Positions 21,691 to 34,200 of a stretch of DNA of 64,000 nt are shown here, in pieces (positions within the stretch are counted from its first letter, which is position 1; each line of letters begins with the position of its first letter). The translations under genes were made by a program, and so were the position numbers. A model generated the notes under the pieces. The model was not told the DNA's origin, ran no database searches, and worked only from the letters and a program-made list of their open reading frames with translations. Source of the DNA: Gamarada debralockiae (taxonomy: Eukaryota; Ascomycota; Leotiomycetes; Helotiales; Hyphodiscaceae); contig NXFV01001584.1 in assembly GCA_002803225.1 (NCBI GenBank), positions 1-64,000 of the forward strand, read 5' to 3'.

Positions 21691-23801
21691 ATGTTTTTCA
21701 AGGTCCTCAATTTTCTGGTCTTGTTGGGGCCATTGGCACTCGCTGCTTCCACTTCACAAACGTCTTTGACCCTCTACTACCAAAACAACCTCAATGCCAG
21801 TGATGACGTGAATCACGTTGGTTTCCTCCTCCTAGATGAGTTTGATCAGCAGGATGCGTCTGTAGCTTGCGAAGCTTTCAATGAGACTCTCCTCTCCAGT
21901 GCTACAATCAAAGCCCACTACTCCGACTTCCTCCAATCCCTCTCCTACAATGCGTATGCCGGTCGAGCTTCACCCTTCCAACTCTATTACATCAGCAATG
22001 GTGTTGTAGTAGTGGCAGAAGGTGCCGGAAGCCTCAGTTTTCAGGGATTCCCTTTCGGTAACCTCAGACTTCCTGTTCTCTGCACACAATCCAGCAATCA
22101 AAACCAACCGGGCAATGCCGTGGCTACATCTGCCAATGAAATCAGCGTGCCGGCAGGAGGGAACACCTACGTGGGCTTCCGCAACCAGAAGTCATTCCGT
22201 TTTCTTGGGATCCCGTACGCCAATCCTCCTCAGCGATTCGTCTACTCAACTTCATACTCGCCAACTGGACAGACCATACAAGCTACTGCCTATGGATCTG
22301 AATGTGCTCAGGGCGGGGCAGGCAGTGAAAACTGTCTTTTCCTAAACATCCAGACACCGTATATCCCGAAGCAAGGTTCACGGGGGTCGCAGAATTTGAG
22401 ACCAGTCATGTTCTGGATTCATGGCGGTGGGTTTACGGGAGGCTCAGGTGCAGATCCTGGAAGTGATGGAGGCAACCTTGCTTCTCGAGAAGATATTGTG
22501 GTGGTGAACATCAATTACCGACTCTCAACACTTGGGTTCCTCGCTATTCCGGGGACGAATATTAAGGGGAACTTTGGAATTGCAGATCAGATAAATGCCC
22601 TCGAGGTGAGTTATTTTCTCCTATAACTTGAAATAGCTGACTGTCGAAGTGGACAATCAAGAACATCGCAGCATTCGGAGGTGATCCAAACCAGATCACC
22701 ATCATTGGCGAATCGGCAGGAGCGGGCTCAGTCAGAGTCCTCTTAGGATCTCCTCCAGCAATCGGCAAATACCAAGGCGCAGTCGCAATGTCAAATCTTG
22801 GAGGTGGCGTAGACTTGGGCTTGAGCGGCGATTATGCAACAACCTACAGCTCATATCTATCGATCCCGGAATCATACGCTCAAGCCGGCCAGCAAATCTT
22901 CCTCGAAGCTGGATGCAGCCAGACGTCTCTCACGGCACAGATTGCATGTCTCGAGCAGGTTCCTGCATTGACACTCGTTGGGTTGTCCACAGTTGCTCGA
23001 TATGTCGTTCAGGATGGACATTACGTAAACACAGAAGACCTCGACGTTGTGAACCGAAACGGAAGCGCCGCCCATGTGAACGTTATTTTCGGAAATACCG
23101 CCAATGATGGTGCCTCCTTCTCGACCTATCCCACGACACCTGTCGCGAACGAACTTGCTGGAATCGAAGCTTCTCTCGGAATCTCAGCCTCGTATGCTGA
23201 GAGTATTATAGAGAGTGGCCTTTTCCCTTACTACGACACAGGAAACATCACACTTGATTCCTTCAACGTCTCGCAGAGAGTTGCAACCGACATCCAATTC
23301 CGCTGCATCGATCAAGCAACGATGTACGCAGCAGAAAGATCGGGAGCATTCAAATCATCTTATTACTACCAAATGCAACGCACGATCAACGGGTATGACC
23401 CCAACAACCTCGGAGGTCCACCAGCAACTCCAGGATACCCAAACGGCAACCCCAATCTACCGTATTTCAAGCTTCATGGTGCAGATATGCCCTGGGTGTT
23501 TGGAAATCTGGGAACGATCAGAGATGCTGATGACTTGTATTCTATACAACTCACCTCTGGGTACTTTGCGGAGTTCATCAAGACTGGCCAGCCGAACCCA
23601 TCTTTCGATTACTTGAATGTTAGGGGATACACAAAGACGATTGAAGCTATTCAGGAGACAGGCCTTTGGCCGCAAATCTCGGGGGATAAGGGACCGATCA
23701 AGTTACTTGACTATCCATCTGTGACATGTCCATTTTTGGATTTGCCGCAGTGTGCGTTCTTGAATTATTCCATCTCCTACTATCTTGATGGAGGGATGTA
23801 A
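21691..23801 (+). CDS. Secreted type-B carboxylesterase/lipase
   Basis: Two exons, 21691-22605 and 22650-23801 (44-nt intron GTGAGT...AAG), encode 688 aa. An N-terminal signal peptide (FFKVLNFLVLLGPLALAA) is followed by about 130 extra residues before the alpha/beta-hydrolase core. Core landmarks are FLGIPYANPP, SENCLFLNI (type-B signature), the oxyanion-hole HGGGFTGG, the nucleophile elbow GESAG (Ser about 327), the acid-loop NDGASF and the His-loop LHGADMPWVFG. The complete catalytic set suggests an active extracellular esterase or lipase; the natural substrate is unknown. The N-terminal extension before the core is odd but common in fungal members. The neighbouring genes suggest no pathway. 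Confidence 0.92.
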
Positions 23802-24630
23802 TGACGATGGAATAAGCAATTGGTCTGATTGCAAGCTTTATGAATAAAATAATGCTCTTCTCAATGCACCACAGCTGCGGTTGATGACTTTTGATGCGAA
23901 ATTATGCCACACGAGACCTTTTCGAATTTCCAGGCTCCCAGCTTCCCGTGGCAGCACCGGCTGATGGGATACATTGTAATCAATCGATATATCCTTCGGA
24001 TGTGGTTGGCAGAAAGGATGACAATTTGTTCCTACATTGTTGCATTTAGCCTGGACAAAAAAAAGTGACGGCCCAATGTTGCTCCCCGCTGTGGCTGAGG
24101 TGGGAGTATTTTCGTGTGTGCGGGGTGGAAGGCGGGGTTGAACCGGGAGTACTGTCAGCATTTATTTTAGGATTCTGATGTTACTGAGCAGGAAAATTGT
24201 AGACAACCGGCTCTGGATGGCATATCATTCAATCAAATCAAAGCGGCCAATGTAGGAGGAGGAAGCAGTGTGGTTCCGAGGTTTCAGCAAATAGGTCGGC
24301 TATGAATAGGGGCTTGGGTGTTTCAGCAAATCGCAAGGTGCCACGCTGAACTCACCCATACTGGATGCAGTCAATATTTTCGGGAAAATCAAATAGGAAT
24401 ATAAAGAATGGAATAAATTTCGCCTTAGAATCGATTTTCTTCTCGTCGATTTTCCTCGGAATGTTGGCTCCAGGGAAAAAGAATTCGGTCATGTGCGCGG
24501 CTCTCGTTTCGCGTCATTGAATCGCGCTTTGATGACGCGCTTCAACTTCATTCCTAAAAGTCGATCACAGATCACCCTCAAGTAGACATACTACCAGCAC
24601 GGCCATCAGTGCACCTGCGCAATTGCGGCA
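23802..24630. other. Intergenic region upstream of recQ helicase
   Basis: No recognisable gene; short ORF 24161-23838 lacks features. The RecQ promoter is expected in the last 200 bp. Confidence 0.45.
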
Positions 24631-26981
24631 ATGCCTCCAGCTTTTGACGAGGAGGAGGATGATTTCGGTGGCATCGATTCTGCGGACGAAGCAGAACTAA
24701 TTGCTCTCGCTGACGAGCATGCGCCTCCTCCAGGACAAACAAAGCGCAAATCTCCTTTTAAAAAGGACAACCCTCCATCCAAAAGACTTGCAATCGCTGC
24801 TGCTCCAATCCCACCATCTGCGCTCACAGCTCTGACCCGCAACTTTGGCTTGAAGGCCTTCCGATTGAAGCAGGAGCAAGCAGTCTCAAGGATACTGGGT
24901 GGCGGAAGCGCAGTTGTCATATTTCCTACAGGTGGAGGCAAGAGTCTTTGCTATCAAGTGCCAGCACTGTGTTTTGAGGAGGAAGACAAGTTGAACAACG
25001 TCCGGTCGGAGGGCGAGCATGGAATTACGCTGGTGGTGTCTCCGCTGATCGCGCTGATGAAAGATCAGGTAGATGCTCTGGTGAAACGCGGGATAAGGGC
25101 CGCGGCTATGGATTCGAGCAAGTCTCGAGAGGAGTACATACAAATATGCGACGATCTGAAGAGTGGAGATATCAAGTTGCTGTATTGCGCTCCTGAGAGG
25201 TTGAACAATGAGGGCTTCGTCGAGCAGATGAAATTCGTCCGAGGAGGGATCCGTCTTCTCGCGGTCGACGAAGCACATTGTATATCTCAATGGGGACATG
25301 CTTTTCGTCCAGACTATCTCAGTTTGTATCACTATACTGGATTTGATACTACGGAAGCTAATAATTACCAGAAATCTCTCGTTTTGCCCACGAAATCAAC
25401 GCCGAGCGTGTGATCTGTCTGACAGGTTGATCCTTTCCTTCCAGCTCCACTTGCTTGCTTTCGCAACACATACTAATGTATGTTCTCTGCCCAGCTACTG
25501 CTACCGAACGAGTCGCCAAAGATATTCGCGAGGCCTTCGATATCGACGAAGCTGGGTTGTTTCGAACTTCAATGTATCGCCCCAATCTCCGCCTTCTAGC
25601 CGAATCAGCGAAGACTAAGAAAGAGTTATACCCGAAGCTTTTCGCTTTCCTCAAGAAGAACCCAGGACCCTCCATCATATACGTCACTCTCCAAAAACAG
25701 ACCGAAGCGCTTGCATTGGAATTGAAAAGACAAGGTTTTAAGACCCGAGCTTTCCATGCTGGGATGGAGACATCAGCGAAGACACAATTGCAGGACGAGT
25801 TCATGAGAAACGATGACCTGATAATCTGCGCAACGATTGCTTTCGGAATGGGAATCGACAAGGCCAATATCAGAAACGTGGTGCATTTCAATATCCCGAG
25901 CAGTCTCGAGTCGTACAGCCAAGAGATTGGCAGAGCAGGAAGAGATGGGAAGACCAGCAACTGCATGTTCTATCTCTGCACAGAGGACCTCCACTTGCGA
26001 GAGATGTTTGCACGGGGCGACTTACCTTCTCGAGGGTCCATTCGTGGTCTATTGCAAGAAATCTTTCATTCCGGCACTTGGAAACTTCCCATTGGTGGTG
26101 AACTGCGGGTGAACCAATTTTCGCAAGGAAGGGATTTCGACATTAGAGCAACGACATTGAAGAATGTATACGCCCAGCTGGAACTCACCCATGGACTCAT
26201 CCGAGCAACGACGCCAATCTATACCAAATATCAGTTCAAGCCTGGTCCTTCATACACCGCCACTTTGGCATCAGATAACACCCCCGGGGCCAAAGCGATA
26301 AAAAAATACTGCAAATTAGCCACAACTTGGACTCACATTGATGTGGAGACGGCTACAAAGAATTCGGGTGTACCTCGAGCCCACATTGTGCGCAAGCTGA
26401 ATGATTGGAATGAGAAAAACGTTTTGGAACTCAAACCTGGAGGATTGGAGGATGTGTACAAAGTGACCAAGGCGTTGCCCAAGACAGCAACTGAAATTGA
26501 GAAGTTGACAGACGCCATCTACTCTGTCATGGAAAACCGAGAGCAAGAAGACCTTGAACGTACCGAACAAATGATTGGGCTCATCATCAAGTCATCCTGT
26601 TTCTCAAAATCACTAGCACAACATTTCGGAGATGATCTGCCTGGCAACAAGAAAGAGTGTGGTCACTGCACATGGTGTTTGACTCACAGGGCTGTTGTGA
26701 GAGATGTTCCTTTCTCAGTCAAGTTCAATCATTCCGCTTTCAAGGCAATATTGGCCCAAGTTCCCGAAAGAGATGATCCAAGGCTTCTAGCTCGAATTGC
26801 ATTTGGAATCGCCAGCCCTCGCGTCACCGTATTGAAGCTCTCGAAACATGCGGTCTTCGGATCTATGGCTGATCATGCATTCATGGTGAGCACTTTTCAA
26901 GCTCTTTGGGAATAATTCGGACTAACGGCTCATTAGGACCTCCTTCGTGCGTTCACGGAAGAGTGTGAGAAAGATAATTAG
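24631..26981 (+). CDS. RecQ-family ATP-dependent DNA helicase (short form)
   Basis: Exons 24631-25321, 25372-25425, 25495-26885 and 26937-26981 (introns 50, 69 and 51 nt) give 726 aa. Motif 0 (FGLKAFRLKQEQAV), Walker A (FPTGGGKSLCYQ), DEAHCISQWGHAFRPDY, TATATERV, MGIDKANIRNVVHFNIP and motif VI (QEIGRAGRDGK) are all intact. A RecQ-Zn-like module follows with cysteines CGHCTWC; a C-terminal helical region replaces HRDC, which I cannot see. It is much shorter than Sgs1/QDE-3-type RecQ, matching the small second RecQ found in many filamentous ascomycetes. A 3'-5' DNA unwinding role in recombination or replication repair is expected in the nucleus. The fully spliced frame and intact motifs contrast with the surrounding pseudogenes. 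Confidence 0.93.
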
Positions 26982-27044
26982 TGATGAGACGGGCGAGTCC
27001 TCGCTACCTCATGAATTGGAAGGACCCTGGAGCAAAAGGGGATG

Positions 27045-29127
27045 TTAGACTTGGCGCTCTGTGCGAAGCCTCTCAACGAGGGACAATGTAATTGATAGAT
27101 ATGTAAAAATTTTCTTCGTCATTCGTATCACTTCATGCTGCTGATTTTTCAATCCCGTAATCGTACCCGACGCTGTCGCCATCCCTTCCAACGCCCTCTT
27201 ATTCTCCAAATTGTCATGCTTCGCATCCAGTATATTCATCTCATCTTCCCTGCTATCCAGCCTACGATACAGGGCATAGAACAGGAGGCCCACTACGATC
27301 CAAAGTACAACCCGACGGACAGCCAAAGAATCTCTGGGTCGCCAACCAATGGCGTGAAGGCTTCGCCAAGGCATATCCAATAGCATTGGCTAACAATTAC
27401 ACCGCTTGCATGAAAGACTTCATGGAAGGACGACTCATGTTCGCATACTCGAGACCAGTGACGATGCGAAAATCTTAGGGATTCCAATGAAGACGTAGGC
27501 TGGCGTCTGAATGGCGATAAGAACATTGTTTCCCTGTGCAACGCCGTCGGCATCAAACGCAGCTGGGCATTTGAGGGATTCGCCGTGCCTGGTAAATCAG
27601 ATGTTGCACGATGGTAGCTTACATCATGGACAGAGACGCGACGATGAAGCCCAGAGAGATGCAAGCGATTGGGCGGAATTTGGTGTGCATTTTCTGTAGG
27701 AGCGGGTACGCAAAACAATCGAGGATCGGTGCAAAAAAAGAGAATGGCGACGGGGTCAAAGTTTTGCACGAGGTCGTTTTGAATTCCGTGACCTCTCATC
27801 TGTCCTGCTTGAGTGACAGAGTTCCCTGAAAACTGAGAGTATACAACCCTGTTTGAGTTAGAAACAATGGGATGCTTTGAAGTTGAAAGGCAGTCCATAC
27901 CAGCAAATTGGATAGAAAATGAAGACCCTGCAACCAACCAAAGTTCGCTTCTGTTTGTCAATGAACTGACCATTCCAAGGCACTGTGCCTCTTCGTCCGA
28001 ATTCTTCTTGGTATGTTGGCTTCGGTGCGTCCATGTTGCGATGCTTGATCATGATTCCAATCGCCTTGAAAGCATCGGTAGTGATGCTTTCCTCTGGTGG
28101 TCGCACAACATATTGTTTACATCCACTATCAAGGTGATGAAGCCCATACAGAACATGCAAAGGCAGAGCAAGAAAGCAGACCAGAATCCGATGTCTCGCT
28201 CCATGTATGGGGTAGCTAGTAGAGAGAGGGCTCCGACGTTGGTACAGCAGTAGAAGATCATGTAGATCCGTTGGATGGTGATGACTGGATCGATGATGAT
28301 TCTCCTGACTTGAGGGTCTTGATCGCCATCCGTTTTCTTGTGTATTGATTAGCAATGAGAGAGCGTTGACTTTGATTCCTCCAGTTCCAATTCCGATAAT
28401 CAAAATGCCGGCAATGAAACCTCCCAGACCTGCTCCATTTTTGCAACGACACGGGAAAGGATGTCAGGAGAGGAAAGAGAAGACCGATGATGTATATTCT
28501 AGTGAAGTAGACAATGATTTTGTATTTCCGAGATACTGGTCAGCAGTAATCGCTCCGAGAATTGGTATGACTGCAGCGTAATCAGTATGTGGAATTTGTA
28601 TGGGAATGTAGAGACAAACCATAGCATCATAGTGAGAAAACTATGTTCAAGGCGGTGGCTCTCTGGTGGCCTATTCCCAATGCACCACGCCCTAAGCCCC
28701 CATCCAGTAATCGTTGGACATAGTTTTGGAATAGGCCTTGATATCCGTAAAATGTGACCCGCTCGGAAAGCTCAACCACTGTAACAAGCCATGCAGAGAT
28801 TAGGAGATTCTCGCCAAATAATCGCACCGGTGAGCTTCAACCCTAAAATGCACATTTTGTGTCCGTACTTCTTCTCAGTATATCCTTTTTTTGCCTCCGT
28901 AGGTTTATCGTCGTCAGCAGTCGGAGCCGTAAGTCGTTGTTGAATCGCCGACGTACTTCAACTTCAACCCCTTTTGCGTGCCCATTAGTCACGAAGCCAA
29001 GGTCCAAGTTGACATCATCAAGGTCGTGTGTTTTGTCATTCGCGACCTTGCGCAAGCTCATGCAGTCTAGTTCCCGCAGTTGGTATCTCCATGCGTGAAG
29101 GACTCCAGAAATCGGAGAAGAACTCAC
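27045..29127 (-). pseudogene. PTR2/POT-type oligopeptide transporter, decayed
   Basis: Fragments in order from 5' to 3' match a fungal di/tripeptide transporter. They are an acidic N-terminal tail (DLDDVNLDLGFVTNGHAKG, near 29010), TM1 (TVVELSERVTFYGYQGLFQNY, 28627-28827), IGIGTGGIKVNALSLLI (near 28400), QYTRKRMAIKTLKSGE in another frame, MIFYCCTNVGALSLLATPYMERD (28049-28261) and the C-terminal RRLDSREDEMNILDAKHDNL (near 27210). Joining them requires single-base frame changes near 28372 and 28310 plus more downstream, with no splice signals, so the gene is dead. The intact enzyme would import small peptides with protons at the plasma membrane. It is tail-to-tail with the intact RecQ gene, only about 60 bp apart. 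Confidence 0.8.
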
Positions 29128-30396
29128 TCCGCTGCATGCATCTCGCGTTCTAGCTTCTCAAAAAAGGTGCGAGCAACTCAATATATAGCCAAGCAAAAAT
29201 TGAATATTTCGATGTGAAGGAACGGATGGTCCTTTTATGCATTGACGATCGACGAGATCGATGCTTATCAGGTGACGGGTGTGGCTAGGATCTGCGATAT
29301 AGCGTACGAGTTTGACAACTGAAGCTACACCGCAAAGCACGAATAAGAAATGGGAAGCTTTTGTCATGTAGACTTTATATAACACCGCCAAGACTTGCAC
29401 CAGATGCCGAGTTCGTACCGCGCGCCGAGCATGAAATCACCTGCTTGAAGGAACGAAGCATTCAGAGTGGGGTCCCCAACGATCCGGATTCCGCTGCACA
29501 AACGCCGTAAAGGCGCCCGTCGTGGCTTCTAGAGCCGGCCAGCACTGTGTGGGTTGAGTTATCTGGAATCGAAGAGCAAATACCATTTCTGCAATTTCCC
29601 AGCAGCAAACGCAACTTTGGCGGGATGATGCCTCCTCTGACAAAGGAACATGCGGGAAATGACGTCTCCAGGTGGTTACTAGCGCATCCTTCCAGAGGAA
29701 TATTCTGCAAGTACGTAGGTGCGGACCCAAACCCGACGAGAACCGTTAGACATTTTGGCCTTCCCCAGCCCATCCAATCCCCCAGATCCCATGGGGCATT
29801 TGTCGCAGCGGCGCTGTTGGCGGATTGTCTCTAGAACCGTCTACCTCTTTGATGGTGCACTTGAACTTCCAGCGTGACCCCCCGCGTCTACTTTGCATGC
29901 CCCCATATGATCATTTCGTACCAAGCCGGCGATTTGATGTTCGTAAAACAGTATCTGTGGAAGGAGGAGTGTGCGGAGGCATCTTTTAAGAGGACACATC
30001 ATCTTCGTCTTCTTGTCTTGGAAAATAAGGGAGCAAGACTTGAGGCATGCCTCCCCCTTTATCTCTACCAGATATTTTTGAACAGTAGAATATTAGCCTG
30101 ACGATTAGATATTAGTAGACTCTCACAACTTATCTGTGTGACCAGTGTGGAGGGTCAAGTCGTCAAGCTCATCATCGATAGCGGGCATCCCCAGAGCAGT
30201 TACCATGCTGCACACTATCTGCCGAAACAATTCCATCCCTCTTTCGTTCATCATTGCTAATGATATAAGTCTGAAATAGCGCATAAAAGATTACCCACAA
30301 AGAACGGATGATAGAGAAAGCTTCATTTGAGTCCGTTCGAGGAATTGCTTTCAGCCTCAGACACGTGATATAAGACAATTAGTCAGCAGCATTCGA
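29128..30396. other. Gene-poor region
   Basis: Open frames on both strands at 29437-29834 overlap but show no domain I can name; one minus-strand frame (GDWMGWGRPKCLTV) could be a scrap of a transporter. No RNA genes or clear repeats. Confidence 0.35.
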
Positions 30397-30877
30397 ATGA
30401 CCAGTGGGTGCAGTGGGACAGCGGTACTTATTTTGTCCGATTTTACCGATATCCCACAACCTTTTTGACACTATAATACTTTAGTATTTATATTAAAATA
30501 GTACTTCAAACTCGAAATATAAATTATCAAGTAACTAAATCAATTTGTAGCCTTTAAAATATTTGAATTTCATGTGCTGCTACAGAGTTAATTAAGTATC
30601 AAAACAGGTATTAGTATTTTGCACCAAAATTCACGAATATTTACTTTCTTTTTGATTTAGCTATTTATAGCTATTTATAAAATATTGATATCCAATTATA
30701 AAACAAAAAACAAAATTCAATACTCTTCTTATTTATATGTTTTATATGTTAAAAACAATAGATAAATTGATTTAAAGATCGATTTGTTATTAATTTATGA
30801 ATCCAGTGAGTTTTGGTGTGATTTTCGCTTATTATGTACCTGTGTCCCGCGAATTAGTGCACCCACTGGTGTGCCAT
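30397..30877. mobile_element. AT-rich MITE-like element with 8-bp target duplication
   Basis: The termini are imperfect inverted repeats. The left has ACCAGTGGGTGCA from 30400, followed by partial matches GGGACA and GGTAC. The right ends with the complement, TGCACCCACTGGT at 30858-30870, with GTGTCCC and GTACC further inside. The octamer GCATTCGA lies directly outside both ends (30389-30396 and 30878-30885), as expected for an 8-bp target-site duplication of hAT/Mutator-like elements. The interior (about 30430-30840) is extremely AT-rich and has no ORF, so this is non-autonomous and mutated, possibly by RIP. It sits 375 bp upstream of the four-domain fusion gene. Confidence 0.6.
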
Positions 30878-31252
30878 GCATTCGAGCGGCCGCCTGCCCG
30901 AGAATTATTTGACGTCGGACCTGCGTCGACGATGCCAACTGAAAGGAGCTGGTCTACGCATTAGCAACGGTGCCATCTGATTTCTTCGTGCACCGAAATA
31001 CCGTTATGTTTAGAAGTCTAGCTAACTTTTTATCTTTGGTAGGGTCTCTGAGAGCGAACGTCGCGACACCCGCGACGTAGTAACATCCAACTCGAATCGT
31101 TTTTCTGATACAGCATTTTGCACAGCTGCCAGCCCCTGCCAGCCGCAGGTCTTTTTGCCCGTAGCCAACGGTACATCGCCATGAGGCCCGCATCAACCAT
31201 TGTCGCCATCCCCTACTAGTGCAAGATACACACACACTCATACCAAACTGAC

Positions 31253-34200
31253 ATGGCCACTCTCGACTCCCTGAAGAGGGCCCTTAGACAGAAAGCCACC
31301 GCAACGGCGTCGTCCCCAAAGCAGCCGTTGTCCGATATACAGTATAGCGCTGGCTTTGACATCTTGGTGCGGGGCTCAGGATGGACGACGTACCAAGACT
31401 TCATTATCCCTCAACTATCTCAGCTGCTAGCCCCTCTCTTAAACTCGCGTATCGATATCTCGGCGCTAGAAATCGGACCCGGCCCGAAGAGCGTCTTTGC
31501 ATATCTGCCGGGCCGTCAGAGACGGAAGGTCAGGAGATACGCCGCATTTGAGCCTAACGGCTTGTTTGCTACAAGTTTGGAAGAATGGCTTTGCTCTACC
31601 TCGGAGACGGAGTCCCCACTACCCTGTCTGGAAAGCGCACCCGACATCCATCGAAACCCATTCGTTCTGGACAGCAACACAGGGAGCGGTACCGGCACCG
31701 GTACAAGTGATGGCGATGAAAAATTCGACGTCATCCTGTTCTGCCACAGCATGTACGGCATGAAGCCGAAACACAGGTTCATTGAACGGGCGCTGGAAAT
31801 GCTTGTTGAGCAGCCAGAAGGCGGAATGGTGGTGGTTTTCCATCGCGACGGGACCTTGCACCTCGACGGCTTAATGTGCCATCGAACGGCTTCTTTCCCT
31901 GACGGAGTCACTCGCGTGGCAAATGATGACGAGGTACTGGACTGTTTTGCTCCTTACGTCGCGGGGTTTTCCATGCAGGATGTGGACGTGGACAAGGCTA
32001 TCCAAGTCGAGTGGCGTAAGGTGTGCCGCGCCTTGGGCCGTCGTGAGAAAGCCCACCCAGACCATCTTTTCTTCAGCTCGCCCAACGTCATGGCGGCCTT
32101 TACCCAACATGCGACCACGTTGCCGGAGCTGACGGCGCAGGTACCGATAGTGAAGGGGGACAAGACGGTTAAAAACCGGGAGGCTCGCCTCCACCGTCCC
32201 GCCTCGATTTTTAGGCCGACAGAGGTCCGACACGTCCAGCAGTGCGTTCAATGGGCTCTGAAGCACGGGGTCGGCCTGACCGTCGTCGGCGGGGGTCACA
32301 GCGGCCACTGTCTTCGGCCCCACGTCGTCTCGGTCGACATGGGCGCCTTTGACCAAGTACACATTCTCACAAACGGGGAGGATGGGAGAACAGCCGGTTC
32401 CGATTCCGGTTCCGATTCCGGTTCCGATTCCGGTTCCTTGGTCGTCGTCGAGGCCGGCTGCAAGACGGGGGATATTGTCCGCAAGACCATGGCGGCGGGC
32501 GTGACAGTGCCCCTAGGGGCCCGCCCAAGCGTAGGCGCGGGGCTGTGGCTACAAGGCGGCATCGGGCACTTGGCTAGGCTGCACGGGCTCGCGTGCGACG
32601 CCATCGTCGGTGCCGTGGTGGTCAGCGTCGATTCTAGCCAGGCCCTCTGCGTCGGCCGTGTCCCAAGCCAACACCAGCCGGCCGATGCCGTGCGCCCGGG
32701 TAACGAAACCGATCTGTTATGGGCAATGAAAGGCGCCGGAACCAATTTTGGCATCGTGGTCAGCGTTACTTTCAAGGTTTACGCGGCTCCGACCTATTCG
32801 ATTCGAAACTGGTTTGTCCCGCTGAGTGACAACCTCGAGGCGCGGCTCAGGCTCAGCGATTTTGATGAATTTGTCGCTAGGAAGCTCCCCCGGAATTGTT
32901 CTGCAGACGCGTATTTGTACTGGGACACCAACCAGCTGCATCTCGGCGTGACTATGTTCGAATCATCCACGACTAGGCTCACCTTTGAGACACCCACGCC
33001 CGCGCCCACCCCCGTAGGTACAATTTTGGGGCCGGAAGACAATTTCATGGCCGTGGACGGCGTCGGTTTGTTCGAGACCGAGATGTACATGTCCGGGATG
33101 CACGGCGGGCACGGCGGCGGTAAGACCTCCTCGTTCAAGCGATGTTTATTCTTAAAACGCATCGGAGCAGTGAACGTCGCCGACATATTGGTGACGGCCG
33201 TTGAGACTTGTCCCTCGCCTCTCTGCTATCTCCATCTGCTACAAGGTGGCGGAGCGGTCGGCGACGTGGCGGCCGATGCCACTGCTTTCGGCTGTCGAGA
33301 CTGGGACTTTGCCTGCGTGGTAACTGGTGTCTGGCCCCGTAACCAAGATGGAACCGAAGCCGCTCGAGCTGCCGTGCGGTGGGTTTACAATGTCGCCAGA
33401 GACTTGTTGCCCTTAAGTAGCGGAGCTTACGGCGCAGACCTTGGGCCGGACCCCAGAGACGCCGCGCTCGCGGACAAGGCTTTTGGACCAAACCGGCCGC
33501 GCCTGGCCCGTCTCAAACGCAGCTCGGACCCGCGCAATGTGCTTGCTTACGCCTGCCCGCTCCCGAAAGCGCCGATGGAACAGAAGCTCATCATTCTTGT
33601 CACGGGCGAAAGCTGCGCTGGCAAGGACTATTGTGCCGACATCTGGGCCTCCGTGTTCACCACATGCACCCACAAAAGCCTCACGGCACGTGCAGTCAGC
33701 ATTAGCGATGCGACCAAGCGAGAATACGCGGCGGCTACTGGTGCCGACCTGAACCGCCTGCTTTGGGACCGTGCCTACAAGGAGCAACACCGGCCAGCGT
33801 TGACGACATTTTTCCAGGGCCAGGTGCGGCAACGACCTCGGCTGCCAGAGGAGCATTTTCTGAATGTGGTGTACGGCGCTGTAGATGTGGACGTTCTGCT
33901 AATCACCGGGATGAGAGACGAGGCGCCGGTCGCAGCGTTGTCGCATTTGGTGCCAGACAGCAGACTACTCGAGATTCGCGTCAAAGCTAGCGAAGAGACG
34001 CGGCGGGTTCGCCGAGGGTGCCATGGCGGTGATGACGATGGTGACGACAACAAGGACAATAAGGACAGCAACAATGGCAGGTCGAATTTGACGGCCTTGG
34101 ACTACCGCCCTAGTCTCATCTTCGACAATGACACGACCGGAAACGAGGCGGCAAAAGCGCTTGTCGAACACTACCTGCTTCCCTTCTTCCACGAGGACCT

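Noticed and set aside
29437..29834. Overlapping ORFs on both strands, one with a GDWMGWGR-like stretch
   Set aside because: Too short and ambiguous to assign to a transporter or any other family.
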